NCBI GenBank assembly: GCA_016716665.1
Contig: JADJVH010000003.1
Location: 334,661 to 398,660, forward strand
Reading direction: 5' to 3'
DNA length: 64,000 nucleotides
Origin: Candidatus Opimibacter iunctus
GTDB lineage: Bacteria; Bacteroidota; Bacteroidia; Chitinophagales; Saprospiraceae
How positions within the stretch are numbered: position 1 is the stretch's first letter; every line of letters begins with the position of its first letter. A program made the translations under genes and the position numbers. This document shows positions 43,690-52,684 of the stretch, in pieces. The notes beneath the pieces were generated by a model. It was not told the DNA's origin. It saw nothing but the letters and a program-made list of their open reading frames with translations, and searched no databases.

Positions 43690-45056
43690 TTACCATTTCA
43701 CTTTCCTCGTCAGGTACATGATCAAGGCAATGATGACAAACAATGCGATACTGCCAGCCAGCAGTGCATAGTCTTCAAGCTGTAGGATGATATAGATAAA
43801 TCCAAAGAGGACGACCAGCAGCCCTCCGGCTACCAGGGCATATTTCTTTTCTGAAAAAATACTCCGGCTGTACAAGGTAATGAGCAGGATGGTGGCCGCA
43901 GCAGCAATACCATAAGCTGGATCAAAACCCAGATGTTCTGACAGGGATAACAAAGAGGATGAAAAAGATCACCAATGCTGCACCGACAAGGCCATACTGC
44001 AGTGGGTGTACCTTTTGTTTTTTCAGGACTTCACAAAAGAAATAGACTGCAAAGGTGAGGGTGATCAACAGGAATGCATATTTGACTGTGCGTTCATTTT
44101 TTGGTGTAGTGGTCTACTGTATCGAGCAGCTCGACGCCAAAGACTGGCTTGCCTGGACTTGAATTGGCATACGCGTAGGTTTCAGTGTGCCGCATTGCAT
44201 CCACGTTCTGAAAAACCTGGGGGTTGCCTTCTGTCCATTGCTGGGATATCTGCCTGTTGATATCCAGTATGCTCCATTCCGCTTTAAATCCTTCGGTGGA
44301 TATCGTACTTGAATCTGGCAGGAACTGACCTTCAAACTTTGGTGATGGCCATGTGGAAGTGAGGCTGACTTTGTTATTGCCTGCTACAGGTGAGAAATAA
44401 AGTCCCTGGCTTCCTTTAAGGGAAAGATGAATATGGAAATCGGTTTTCTCTTTTCCGGCAGTGCCATCGGGTAGGTTACACATCAGTCCACTGGGCAGTT
44501 GTAGTCCAACAGGAACAGCAGCCGTCATTGGGATCAGGGAGTCCCCCAATTCGAAATTGACACGGGTACCGATGCCGGACAGATCCGTGATGGAGAGATA
44601 GACACTTGCTTTGTCCCACATCACTTTATCGGGATCAATCTTCAGGGCATTCAGGTCAGGATATAAAAAGGTTCCCTGGATATTGATGTCGCTCTCATAT
44701 AGCATGACTTTAAAAATGCTACGCTTCTTTACGAGCGGTGTGATATCGCCGGTGATCTCCAGGGACTGCGGGAAATAAAACAGTTTTTGTTCACGCCATT
44801 CACTGGCCTGGTTGGTATACTTTACTTCTTCGAGATAAGGGATAACCATATACGGGCCGATGACGGTTTGCAACTGGCCCCATTTACTGCTGACCTCATT
44901 GGTCACTTCCATTTTCCTTGATGATCGTTCGCGGACCAGTTCGTTGATCATCATACTGGGGATCATCAGGACCAGGATCAGGAAACCGATCATCAGGACC
45001 TTGACCAGGACACTATCGGTCCATTTCTTTGGTTCAGTTTCTACATCATTTGACAT
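43690..45056 (-). pseudogene. creD: CreD-family inner membrane protein with two frameshifts
   Basis: The N-terminal part (44094-45056, 320 residues) has one helix (VLVKVLMIGFLILVLMIPSMMINELVRERSSRK) and a large periplasmic region ending VELLDTVDHYTKK. A shift at the six-A run (plus-strand T run around 44097-44102) must be repaired to read HYTKNERTVKYAFLLITLTFAVYFFCEVL, four helices of the CreD C-terminus. A second shift near 43950-43955 is needed to join ALVIFFIL to SLSEHLGFDPAYGIAAAATILL (43690-43953). With both repaired, the gene is a full-length CreD. The family is linked to envelope stress and beta-lactam response in other bacteria. It belongs to a three-gene run with the two genes upstream. 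Confidence 0.82.
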
Positions 45057-45155
45057 GGCAATGCGTTTTTAAGTGGTTATTAGTATGAAAGTTGTTTCGT
45101 GTGGTTCTCTAGTCCCTTGCAAGCCCGACACAAGGGATGTCACAGAGATTGGATG

Positions 45156-45455
45156 TTAAGGTTTGAAGTGAATGAGTTTTTCGAGTGCCGCAATGTGTGA
45201 TTCGAAGGCTTTTCGTCCTTGTCGTGTAGCCTTGTAGCGGGTCATTGGCTTGCGGCCGTTGAAAGATTTCTGCACACTGATATACGCTGCGGATTCCAGG
45301 CCCTTAAGATGGGAAGCGAGGTTGCCATCGGTGGCATCGAGCAGTTCTTTGAGGGTATTGAACTCCACGGCGTCATTGACCATCAGGGCAGACATGATGC
45401 CCAGTCGGATACGGCTGTCAAACGTTTTGTCCAGTGCCTCGATCAGATCCTTCAT
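45156..45455 (-). CDS. Winged helix DNA-binding regulator
   Basis: This is a 99-residue one-domain protein: DSRIRLGIMSALMVNDAVEFNTLKELLDATDGNLASHLKGLESAAYISVQKSFNGRKPMTRYKATRQGRKAFESHIAALEKL. The helix-turn-helix is in FNTLKELLDATDGNLASHLKGLE and the wing in KSFNGRKPMTRYKAT. It resembles ArsR/MarR-like small regulators that often precede creD in Bacteroidota. Its ATG overlaps the stop of the membrane protein upstream by 4 bp (45452-45455). Likely regulates this operon. Confidence 0.82.
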   Translation of the reverse strand: MKDLIEALDKTFDSRIRLGIMSALMVNDAVEFNTLKELLDATDGNLASHLKGLESAAYISVQKSFNGRKPMTRYKATRQGRKAFESHIAALEKLIHFKP

Positions 45456-46075
45456 GCCTTAGGCTTGTTGAACATCATGATCCCATAGGCGATATGGGCC
45501 AATCCAAAACCGATGGCAAGTACAGGCAGATCCCATCCGGTGATTCCCGCAGGGATACTTAGCGAGATTTCAAGTATGCCCAGCCAGAATACGCTTCGGA
45601 GTGTAAACTGGGACACCAGGACGAGTGCCAGGCCGTAGAAGGACAATAATACCGGAGACAGCATTTGCCATTGTTCCTTTTGATAGATCCATCCTACAAT
45701 AATGGCCCCTGCCATCAGTGGGATCGCAAAATGCAAAAGCATATTACGGATCGCAGGTGTCCAGGTGGATTGCTTTTCCAGGCGGGCTTTTCGCATGCAG
45801 GTGTACCATGAGGCAAAGATGGAAAGGGCGAGGACGATCAGGGCAATGGCACCCAATTGTATGACCAGCATGCTATCGTGGTTATCCATAGCGTCATAGC
45901 GACCGGTGGCGCTGGCTTGCCTGATGCACCAGGTTGCTGCTGCCAGCCCAGCCAGGGCAAGCATACCGGGTATAATGCCGGCCCAGCCGCTGAGGGAGAG
46001 GAAGCGGGAGGAGCGCTCCATCATGGATCGGATGTGGGCGAGGTCTTCGGAATATTGGTTTTGAGACATATTCAA
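45452..46075 (-). CDS. Membrane protein of unknown function, CreD-associated
   Basis: This 207-residue protein has about six membrane helices: WAGIIPGMLALAGLAAATWCI, LVIQLGAIALIVLALSIFASW, MLLHFAIPLMAGAIIVGWIY, MLSPVLLSFYGLALVLVSQFTL, VFWLGILEISLSIPAGI, LPVLAIGFGLAHIAYGIMMF. The start is MNMSQNQYSEDLAHIRSMMERSSRFLSLSG. It is the first gene of a coupled run with the regulator (4-bp overlap) and creD. A role as sensor or partner of the regulator is inferred from context only. Confidence 0.75.
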   Translation of the reverse strand: MNMSQNQYSEDLAHIRSMMERSSRFLSLSGWAGIIPGMLALAGLAAATWCIRQASATGRYDAMDNHDSMLVIQLGAIALIVLALSIFASWYTCMRKARLEKQSTWTPAIRNMLLHFAIPLMAGAIIVGWIYQKEQWQMLSPVLLSFYGLALVLVSQFTLRSVFWLGILEISLSIPAGITGWDLPVLAIGFGLAHIAYGIMMFNKPKA

Positions 46076-46284
46076 AGTACTTTGTAATTCAAAGTTAATG
46101 CCGGATTTTCATATTTCCAAACACCTGGTCAAATAAAATTTTTGTGCGCCAGCCCAAACAACCTATGCCTTTGTAAATCAGGAGCAGGCCTCTGATAAAA
46201 TAAATCCCTACCTCCATTTCTATACCACTGTCTTTATATTCCTTCACATCACCCTACCTTTACATCTTAAACCTGTCAAGGCAA

Positions 46285-47640
46285 TTGAAAACCATCCTCC
46301 TCATTGACGACGAAGAAAAGCTTCGCTCCCTGCTGGCCCGCCTCATCAGCATGGAAGGTTTTGAGGTCATCCAGGCGCCAGATCTCAAGACCGCCATCAG
46401 GAAACTTGAACAACATGCTATCGATGTAGTCCTTTGTGATGTTAAGCTGCCCGACGGCCACGGGGTGGATTTCATTACCACCATCAAGAAAAAACAACCC
46501 CTGATCGAAGTGATATTGCTGACCGCATATGGCAATATCCCGGATGGGGTACAGGCTATACGCAATGGTGCTTTTGACTACATCGTCAAAGGGGACGACA
46601 ACAACAAGATCATTCCGCTCCTGCACCGGGCAATGGATAAGGTTGAATTGGCCAGGCGGATCGACCATCTGGAAAACCAGTTGAAAGACAAGCATTCCTT
46701 TGATAAAATCATCGGCACCTCGAAAGTCATCCGAGACGCCATTGCGCTGGCCAAAAAGGCTGCCCCCACAGAGACTACCGTACTGTTGACCGGTGAAACA
46801 GGTACCGGGAAGGAAGTATTTGCACATGCCATCCACCAGGAAAGTCCCCGAAGCCACAAACCATTCGTTGCCATCAATTGCTCAGCATTCGCCAAAGACC
46901 TGCTCGAAAGTGAAATGTTCGGACACAAGGCGGGGGCCTTTACCGGAGCTGTCAAGGAGAAAAAGGGCCTTTTTGAAGAAGCCGACCAAGGCACTATCTT
47001 CCTGGATGAAATCGGAGAGATGAGCCCTGACCTTCAGGCCAAACTCCTTCGGGTACTTGAATCCGGAGATTTTATCAAAGTCGGTGATAGCAAGCCTACC
47101 CATGTCAATGTCCGCATTATTGCTGCCACACACCGAAATCTTGAAACGGAGATTCAAAACGGGCATTTCAGGGAAGATCTTTTTTATCGTATATCCCCCT
47201 TTCGCATTCAATTGCCGCCACTGCGGGAGAGAACTGCAGATATTGAACTTCTGGTGCACCATTTTATCTACCAGTTTCGATCAGGGGCTAAAGAAACCAA
47301 GATTTCATTTGAAGACCATTTTTTCGACCTCCTTAAACTGCATCCCTGGAAAGGAAATATCCGCGAACTCAGGAATGTCATAGAGCGTAGCCTCATCCTG
47401 ATGGAGAACAACCGGTTGCTCATTGATTACCTACCGATTGATATCCAACAATTGGGCTCAGTGTTCCAACCAGCAGGCGCAGATAAGCAACTCTCAGGCT
47501 TCTCTCTCGCTGCCGCCGAAAAACTGCATATCCAGAAGATCATGAATTACACCCAGGGCAATAAAACAGAAGCCGCCCGGCTCCTCAATATTGCCATCAC
47601 CACACTTTACCGGAAACTGGAAGAGTATAAAATCAGTTAA
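46285..47640 (+). CDS. Sigma-54-dependent response regulator, NtrC type, linked to kdp
   Basis: This 451-residue regulator starts at a TTG (46285, MKTILLIDDEEKLRSLL). The receiver domain has the phosphoacceptor Asp52 in VVLCDVKLPDG. The AAA+ domain has Walker A GETGTGKE at 170-177 and the sigma-54 contact loop GAFTGA at 217-222, both intact. Walker B is TIFLDEIGEM. The Fis-type helix-turn-helix is at the end (NKTEAARLLNIAITTLYRKLEEY). Its place directly upstream of kdpFABC, with a kdpD sensor and a histidine kinase at the end of that operon, suggests it replaces the usual OmpR-type KdpE. It would activate sigma-54 promoters, in the kdp locus by inference. Confidence 0.9.
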   Translation: MKTILLIDDEEKLRSLLARLISMEGFEVIQAPDLKTAIRKLEQHAIDVVLCDVKLPDGHGVDFITTIKKKQPLIEVILLTAYGNIPDGVQAIRNGAFDYIVKGDDNNKIIPLLHRAMDKVELARRIDHLENQLKDKHSFDKIIGTSKVIRDAIALAKKAAPTETTVLLTGETGTGKEVFAHAIHQESPRSHKPFVAINCSAFAKDLLESEMFGHKAGAFTGAVKEKKGLFEEADQGTIFLDEIGEMSPDLQAKLLRVLESGDFIKVGDSKPTHVNVRIIAATHRNLETEIQNGHFREDLFYRISPFRIQLPPLRERTADIELLVHHFIYQFRSGAKETKISFEDHFFDLLKLHPWKGNIRELRNVIERSLILMENNRLLIDYLPIDIQQLGSVFQPAGADKQLSGFSLAAAEKLHIQKIMNYTQGNKTEAARLLNIAITTLYRKLEEYKIS

Positions 47641-48130
47641 GGGCGTAACTAATAACTTCATTTTGCTATAAGCGTATCCTCCCATCTCATCTCTTTGTAA
47701 GGATCGAGTACTATATTATAGTAGTTACTAGTAACGCCCCAAACCATAGCGAAACGCTATACCCTATCCTTTCAAAACGAAAGGGTTTTTCCAGATTCAA
47801 TTGCCTGCTTACAGCCCTACTACCCTCAATCACAACAGATTGTATGATTTACCATATTCATGGAATGCAAATTGGCATATCGTTCATGTAATCGGATGAA
47901 GTGAAATCCAGAATTGAAGATCAAGACTGACTAACCGTCAATCTGATTTTTGGGGTACCACACTCTCCGCTTATAATGAATACGCATGGTACTGTTAGCT
48001 GATAAGTAGCATCGGATAACCCAGTTTAATACAAGATTATAAAAAATGAAAGTCCACATCTCATACCCTGATGACCGCCGTCATAGGATTTAGATGTGAA
48101 TATCCCATAGCTTACGTAAAACCGATTCTT
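47641..48130. promoter_or_regulatory. Structured 490-bp region between the regulator and the kdp genes
   Basis: It starts with an inverted repeat (47641-47657 with 47723-47739, two mismatches), followed by a small hairpin (47746-47760, 6-bp stem, AAA loop) and a terminator (47768-47790). The next 340 bp hold no gene and should carry the kdp promoter. A weak -24/-12 sigma-54 candidate (TGGaAt-N5-TTGg, 47861-47875) is present but lacks the normally invariant -12 GC. Confidence 0.45.
47768..47790 (+). terminator. Intrinsic terminator of the sigma-54 regulator gene
   Basis: Stem cctttc / gaaagg with an AAAAC loop, followed by GTTTTT; 128 bp after the stop codon. Confidence 0.7.
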
Positions 48131-48214
48131 ATGATGACGATAATACTGATCATAGCGGGCTTGATTTGCTTCGCCCTCTTTTACAAATCCATTGATTTTT
48201 TCGAAAATATCTGA
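48131..48214 (+). CDS. Small membrane protein upstream of kdpF
   Basis: This is a 27-residue peptide: MMTIILIIAGLICFALFYKS then IDFFENI. One membrane helix fills residues 3-17, followed by a short amphipathic tail. It ends 4 bp before the ATG of kdpF, has the same size and layout as KdpF (helix then short charged tail), but a different sequence. I take it as a real gene because of spacing, helix quality and position; it is too short for standard gene finding. It could be a second KdpF-like stabilising subunit. Confidence 0.65.
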   Translation: MMTIILIIAGLICFALFYKSIDFFENI

Positions 48215-48218
48215 ACCC

Positions 48219-48299
48219 ATGATGACTGTCATATTTATTCTCGCTTGCCTGGTATTCTGCTACCTGTGCTATGTATTGATCAAACCTGAAAAATTCTAA
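48219..48299 (+). CDS. kdpF: Potassium-transporting ATPase subunit KdpF
   Basis: This 26-residue peptide (MMTVIFILACLVFCYLCYVL then IKPEKF) has one membrane helix and the IKPEKF ending that is diagnostic of KdpF. KdpF stabilises the KdpABC complex in the inner membrane. It lies 3 bp before kdpA. It is too short for usual length cutoffs and is easily missed. Confidence 0.88.
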   Translation: MMTVIFILACLVFCYLCYVLIKPEKF

Positions 48300-48302
48300 C
48301 CC

Positions 48303-49997
48303 ATGAACACAGAAATTATTGGTGTAGTCTTCATGTTTGGGTTGACACTATTACTTGCCATCCCCTTCGGAAGATATATAGCTAAAGTCTATAAAGGAGA
48401 GAAGACCCTGCTTGACTTCTTCACTCCGTTGGAGAATGCGTTCTTCCGCATCAGTGGGATCAACGCCCAGCGTGAAATGAACTGGAAGGAAAGTATGGTT
48501 GCCCTGCTGACCATAAATCTGGTTTGGTTCCTGTTTGCCATGTTCGTCCTGATGGTCCAGGGATGGCTTCCTATGAACCCTGATGGCAATCCTTCAATGA
48601 CGGCAGATCTCGCATTCAACACCGCCATAAGCTTTATGGTCAACTGTAACCTGCAGCATTATTCCGGAGAAACCGGAGTCACCTATCTGTCCCAGTTGAT
48701 CTGCCTCATGTTCCTGCAATTTGTTTCCGCAGCAACAGGTCTGGCAGCAGCAGCGATATTGTTTAATGCGCTCAAGGAAAGAACGACCGACAAACTGGGT
48801 AATTTCTACAATTACTTTATGAAATCCCTGACCCGGATCCTGCTTCCTCTCTCCATCGTGGTTGCTATCATATTCCTTTTCAATGGCATGCCGATGACGT
48901 TTGAAGGTAAAGACACGATCACGTCGATGCAAGGGGACACCGTTCAGGTTTCTACCGGACCAGTAGCTGCCTTTGTACCTATCAAACACTTAGGAACCAA
49001 CGGTGGTGGCTTTTTCGGTACAAATTCTGCACACCCTTTTGAAAATCCAAATTATTTCACCGGCATTGTCGAGATGGTAGCCCAGTTTATTGTTCCCCTG
49101 GCGATGGTTTTTGCCCTGGGGTTCTATCTCAACAAGCGGAAATTCTCTTGGATGATTTTCGGAGTGATGACGATTGGATTCCTCTGTCTGGCTATTCCAA
49201 ACATGATCATGGAGCAACATGGCAATCCTGCGATTGCCCATATGGGTGTGGATATGAGCAGCGGGGCCATGGAAGGAAAGGAAGTCAGGTTTGGAACACC
49301 TGCTTCTGCATACTGGAGTATACTCACGACAGTGATATCCACAGGCTCTGTCAATTCATTTCATGACAGCTTTATGCCGCTATCCGGTATGAACCAGATG
49401 CTGGCTATGATGGTCAATGGCTTCTATGGCGGATGCGGTGTCGGTCTCTTAAACTTTTTCATCTTCATCATCATCGCCGTATTTATATCCGGGTTGATGG
49501 TAGGACGAACTCCAGAATTCCTTGGAAAGAAAGTAGAAGCGAGGGAAGTAAAGATTGCAGTGATTGTCACCCTTATGTCCGCGATCCTGATCAAGGGAGG
49601 AATGGCCATTGCGGCATACTGGATCACAGCTGATCCTTCCCTACCCTGGTTAAACAATCCAGGATTCCATGGATTCTCAGAGATGCTCTATGAGTTTACA
49701 TCCGCTAATGCAAACAACGGGAGTGGCTTCGAAGGATTGGGAGATAATAATCCCTTCTGGAATATCAGCACAGGTATTGTACTGATCCTCGGCAGGTTTA
49801 TTCCGATCATCGGGCCTATTGCCATTGCAGGCATCCTGGCAGGCAAGAAATACATCCCCGAGAGTGCAGGAACGTTGAAGACGGATACGCTCACTTTTGG
49901 TGTGATGATATTCGCGGTCATATTTATTGTTACGGCATTATCCTATTTCCCTGCGCTTGCGCTGGGTCCTATTGCCGAATTTTTCTCAATGCACTAA
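48303..49997 (+). CDS. kdpA: Potassium-transporting ATPase subunit KdpA
   Basis: This 564-residue potassium channel-like subunit has about ten helices. The four selectivity-filter loops are visible: MVNCNLQHYSGETG, GTNGGGFFGTNSAHPFENP, STGSVNSFHDSFMPLSGMNQM and SANANNGSGFEGLGDNNPFWN. Together they form the potassium-selective pore of the superfamily of K+ transporters. It works with KdpB, C and F for high-affinity, ATP-driven uptake. kdpB follows 27 bp downstream. Confidence 0.97.
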   Translation: MNTEIIGVVFMFGLTLLLAIPFGRYIAKVYKGEKTLLDFFTPLENAFFRISGINAQREMNWKESMVALLTINLVWFLFAMFVLMVQGWLPMNPDGNPSMTADLAFNTAISFMVNCNLQHYSGETGVTYLSQLICLMFLQFVSAATGLAAAAILFNALKERTTDKLGNFYNYFMKSLTRILLPLSIVVAIIFLFNGMPMTFEGKDTITSMQGDTVQVSTGPVAAFVPIKHLGTNGGGFFGTNSAHPFENPNYFTGIVEMVAQFIVPLAMVFALGFYLNKRKFSWMIFGVMTIGFLCLAIPNMIMEQHGNPAIAHMGVDMSSGAMEGKEVRFGTPASAYWSILTTVISTGSVNSFHDSFMPLSGMNQMLAMMVNGFYGGCGVGLLNFFIFIIIAVFISGLMVGRTPEFLGKKVEAREVKIAVIVTLMSAILIKGGMAIAAYWITADPSLPWLNNPGFHGFSEMLYEFTSANANNGSGFEGLGDNNPFWNISTGIVLILGRFIPIIGPIAIAGILAGKKYIPESAGTLKTDTLTFGVMIFAVIFIVTALSYFPALALGPIAEFFSMH

Positions 49998-50024
49998 TCT
50001 CCATAAACGTTTAATACACCTGTT

Positions 50025-52076
50025 ATGTCAAAAAGACAAAGAAAAGCTCCACTCTTTCAGAGGGAGTTGGTCAACGAAGCACTAAAACATGCTTTTGTCA
50101 AATTGAATCCACGAATCATGGTCCGCAACCCGGTCATGTTTACCGTAGAAATCGGAACAGCTATCATGTTGTTTGTTACACTATACAGCATAATATCCGG
50201 TGACGGTTCTCAAGGATCTCCGGGCTATAATCTGGCAATATTTCTTATTCTTTTCCTGACCTTGCTGTTTGCAAACTTTGCAGAAGCTATTGCAGAAGCC
50301 AGGGGTAAAGCGCAGGCAGATTCGCTACGCAAGACCAGAGAAGATACGCCGGCCAAGATCTTACTGCGATCAGGTGATAGCTATACGGAATCATTTACCA
50401 TCGTGAGCTCGTCCAAGCTGAAGAAAGGAGATGTATTCTTGTGCGAAACAGGAGATACGATTCCAACAGATGGTGAAATCATTGAAGGTATAGCCACTAT
50501 CGATGAAAGCGCCATCACCGGTGAAAGCGCGCCTGTCATCCGCGAAGCAGGCGGGGATAAATCATCTGTGACAGGTGGAACCAAAGTGCTGTCCGACAAG
50601 ATCAAGGTAGAGGTCACTACTTCACCGGGCGAAAGCTTCCTTGATAAGATGATTGCTTTGGTAGAAGGTGCATCCCGTCAGAAGACGCCAAATGAAATCG
50701 CACTAACTATTTTGCTGGCTGGATTTACACTCATCTTCACGATCGTGTGTATCACTTTATACTTCTTTGCAGAATATGCACATACTCAGATTACAATCGC
50801 GGCATACATTTCGCTTTTCGTGTGTTTGATTCCTACCACCATTGGTGGCCTTCTTTCAGCCATAGGTATTGCAGGGATGGACAGGGCATTGCGTGCCAAT
50901 GTGATCACCAAGTCAGGTAAAGCAGTTGAGACCGCAGGGGATATTGATACACTACTGCTTGACAAAACCGGGACCATTACCATCGGTAACCGTAAAGCGA
51001 CAAACTTCTACCCAGCCCCAGGCATACAGCTGAGTGATTTTACTAGAGCTTGTGTCCTTTCTTCACTTGCGGATGAAACTCCTGAGGGAAAATCAATAAT
51101 TGAGTTGGCCGGCAAGGATGCCAAGAATGTTTCAATTGATGGCGCCACCTTTGTAAAATTCACTGCGGAAACCAGGAGTAGTGGCGTCAACATGCCGGAT
51201 GGAAGACGCTTTCGAAAAGGTGCTTCCGATGCCATTCGCAAAATGGCTGAGACTGCAGGCAACACATTTCCTTTAGAAACTGCAGGCAGGATAGAAGTCA
51301 TTTCTACTGATGGTGGTACGCCATTGGTGGTGGCTGAAAATGATAGAATCCTTGGCGTGATTGAACTACAGGATATCATCAAGCCTGGTATCAGCGAGCG
51401 TTTTGATCGCTTGAGAAAAATGGGAGTAAAAACAGTCATGGTCACAGGTGACAATCCACTTACCGCAAAATACATTGCAGAAAAGGCAGGAGTAGATGAC
51501 TTTATCGCTGAAGCCAAACCCGAAGATAAAATGGCCTACATCCGCAATGAACAGCAATCCGGTAAGCTGGTAGCCATGATGGGTGATGGGACCAACGATG
51601 CGCCCGCTCTTGCACAGGCTGATGTAGGTGTGGCGATGAACAGCGGAACTGCGGCTGCCAAAGAAGCAGGAAATATGGTGGATCTCGACAATGATCCTAC
51701 AAAGTTGATTGAGATCGTCGAAATCGGAAAGCAACTACTCATGACAAGGGGTACACTCACTACCTTTTCGATTGCCAATGATGTAGCCAAGTATTTCGCT
51801 ATTGTACCGGCGCTGTTTATCACGTCGATTCCTGCCCTACAGGCGCTCAATATCATGCAACTGAGTTCGCCTGAAAGCGCAATCCTTTCAGCCGTGATCT
51901 TCAATGCCATTATCATCCCGATGCTTATACCGCTTGCGCTCAAAGGTGTGGCATACAAGCCCATTGGGGCCAGTGCATTGTTGCAACGCAACCTGTTTAT
52001 CTATGGGTTAGGAGGTGTGATCATACCGTTTATCGGCATCAAACTCATCGACCTGCTGGTATCCCTATTTCTTTAA
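50025..52076 (+). CDS. kdpB: Potassium-transporting ATPase subunit KdpB
   Basis: This 683-residue P-type ATPase subunit carries the phosphorylation motif LLLDKTGTIT with Asp313. The actuator TGES sequence is in SAITGESAPVI. The hinge has VTGDNPLTAKYIAEKAGVDDFIAEAKPEDKMAYI, and MMGDGTNDAPALAQADVGVAMNSGTAAAKEA is complete. It has seven or so membrane helices. It provides ATP hydrolysis for potassium import through KdpA. Confidence 0.97.
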   Translation: MSKRQRKAPLFQRELVNEALKHAFVKLNPRIMVRNPVMFTVEIGTAIMLFVTLYSIISGDGSQGSPGYNLAIFLILFLTLLFANFAEAIAEARGKAQADSLRKTREDTPAKILLRSGDSYTESFTIVSSSKLKKGDVFLCETGDTIPTDGEIIEGIATIDESAITGESAPVIREAGGDKSSVTGGTKVLSDKIKVEVTTSPGESFLDKMIALVEGASRQKTPNEIALTILLAGFTLIFTIVCITLYFFAEYAHTQITIAAYISLFVCLIPTTIGGLLSAIGIAGMDRALRANVITKSGKAVETAGDIDTLLLDKTGTITIGNRKATNFYPAPGIQLSDFTRACVLSSLADETPEGKSIIELAGKDAKNVSIDGATFVKFTAETRSSGVNMPDGRRFRKGASDAIRKMAETAGNTFPLETAGRIEVISTDGGTPLVVAENDRILGVIELQDIIKPGISERFDRLRKMGVKTVMVTGDNPLTAKYIAEKAGVDDFIAEAKPEDKMAYIRNEQQSGKLVAMMGDGTNDAPALAQADVGVAMNSGTAAAKEAGNMVDLDNDPTKLIEIVEIGKQLLMTRGTLTTFSIANDVAKYFAIVPALFITSIPALQALNIMQLSSPESAILSAVIFNAIIIPMLIPLALKGVAYKPIGASALLQRNLFIYGLGGVIIPFIGIKLIDLLVSLFL

Positions 52077-52097
52077 CATTCAATAATCTAACGAGAT

Positions 52098-52676
52098 ATG
52101 AAATCGCATATATTTCCCGCCATCAAAATGACACTGATCAGTATCTTCTTCTTCGCCGGTGTTTACACACTGGTCGTATGGGGATTCGGGCAAATTATAG
52201 CTCCAAATGATGGCAAAGGAGAGGTGGTCAATTACACCACCGCTGGAGGTGCTGCCGCATATGGCTATGCAAACATCGGGCAGAATTTTTCGATGGATCA
52301 GTATTTCTGGTCAAGGCCATCAGCCGTCGGTTACAATGCCGCAGGATCAGGGGCAAGCAACAAAGGACCTTCTAACGAAGAATACCTCGCGCAGGTACAG
52401 TCCCGGATTGATACCTTCCTGGTGCATAATCCAACCATCAAAAAGTCGGATATTCCGGTCGAAATGGTCACCGCATCAGGTAGCGGCCTTGATCCGCATA
52501 TTTCCCCAAAGGGAGCACTGGTGCAAGTATCCAGGATTGCTGCAATAAGGAATGTGCCCGAGGAAAAAATCAGCGCGCTGATAACTCAACATACAGAGCA
52601 CCCGTTGTTTGGAATCTTCGGCCCATCGCAAATCAATGTATTAAAAATCAATATCGCTTTAGATCAGCTTAAATAA
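52098..52676 (+). CDS. kdpC: Potassium-transporting ATPase subunit KdpC
   Basis: This 192-residue protein has one N-terminal membrane helix (AIKMTLISIFFFAGVYTLVVWGFGQ) and a periplasmic domain with the KdpC signature: FWSRPSAVGYNAAGSGASNKGPSNEEYLAQV, PVEMVTASGSGLDPHISPKGALVQVSRIA and NVPEEKISALITQHTEHPLFGIFGPSQINVLKINIALD. KdpC completes the pump. kdpB lies 21 bp before and the porin gene 8 bp after, all on one strand. Confidence 0.96.
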   Translation: MKSHIFPAIKMTLISIFFFAGVYTLVVWGFGQIIAPNDGKGEVVNYTTAGGAAAYGYANIGQNFSMDQYFWSRPSAVGYNAAGSGASNKGPSNEEYLAQVQSRIDTFLVHNPTIKKSDIPVEMVTASGSGLDPHISPKGALVQVSRIAAIRNVPEEKISALITQHTEHPLFGIFGPSQINVLKINIALDQLK

Positions 52677-52684
52677 CCACAACA

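Noticed and set aside
47861..47876. Sigma-54 -24/-12 promoter before the kdp genes
   Set aside because: TGGaAt-N5-TTGg has correct spacing but lacks the -12 GC dinucleotide, so it is too weak to call despite the NtrC-type regulator.
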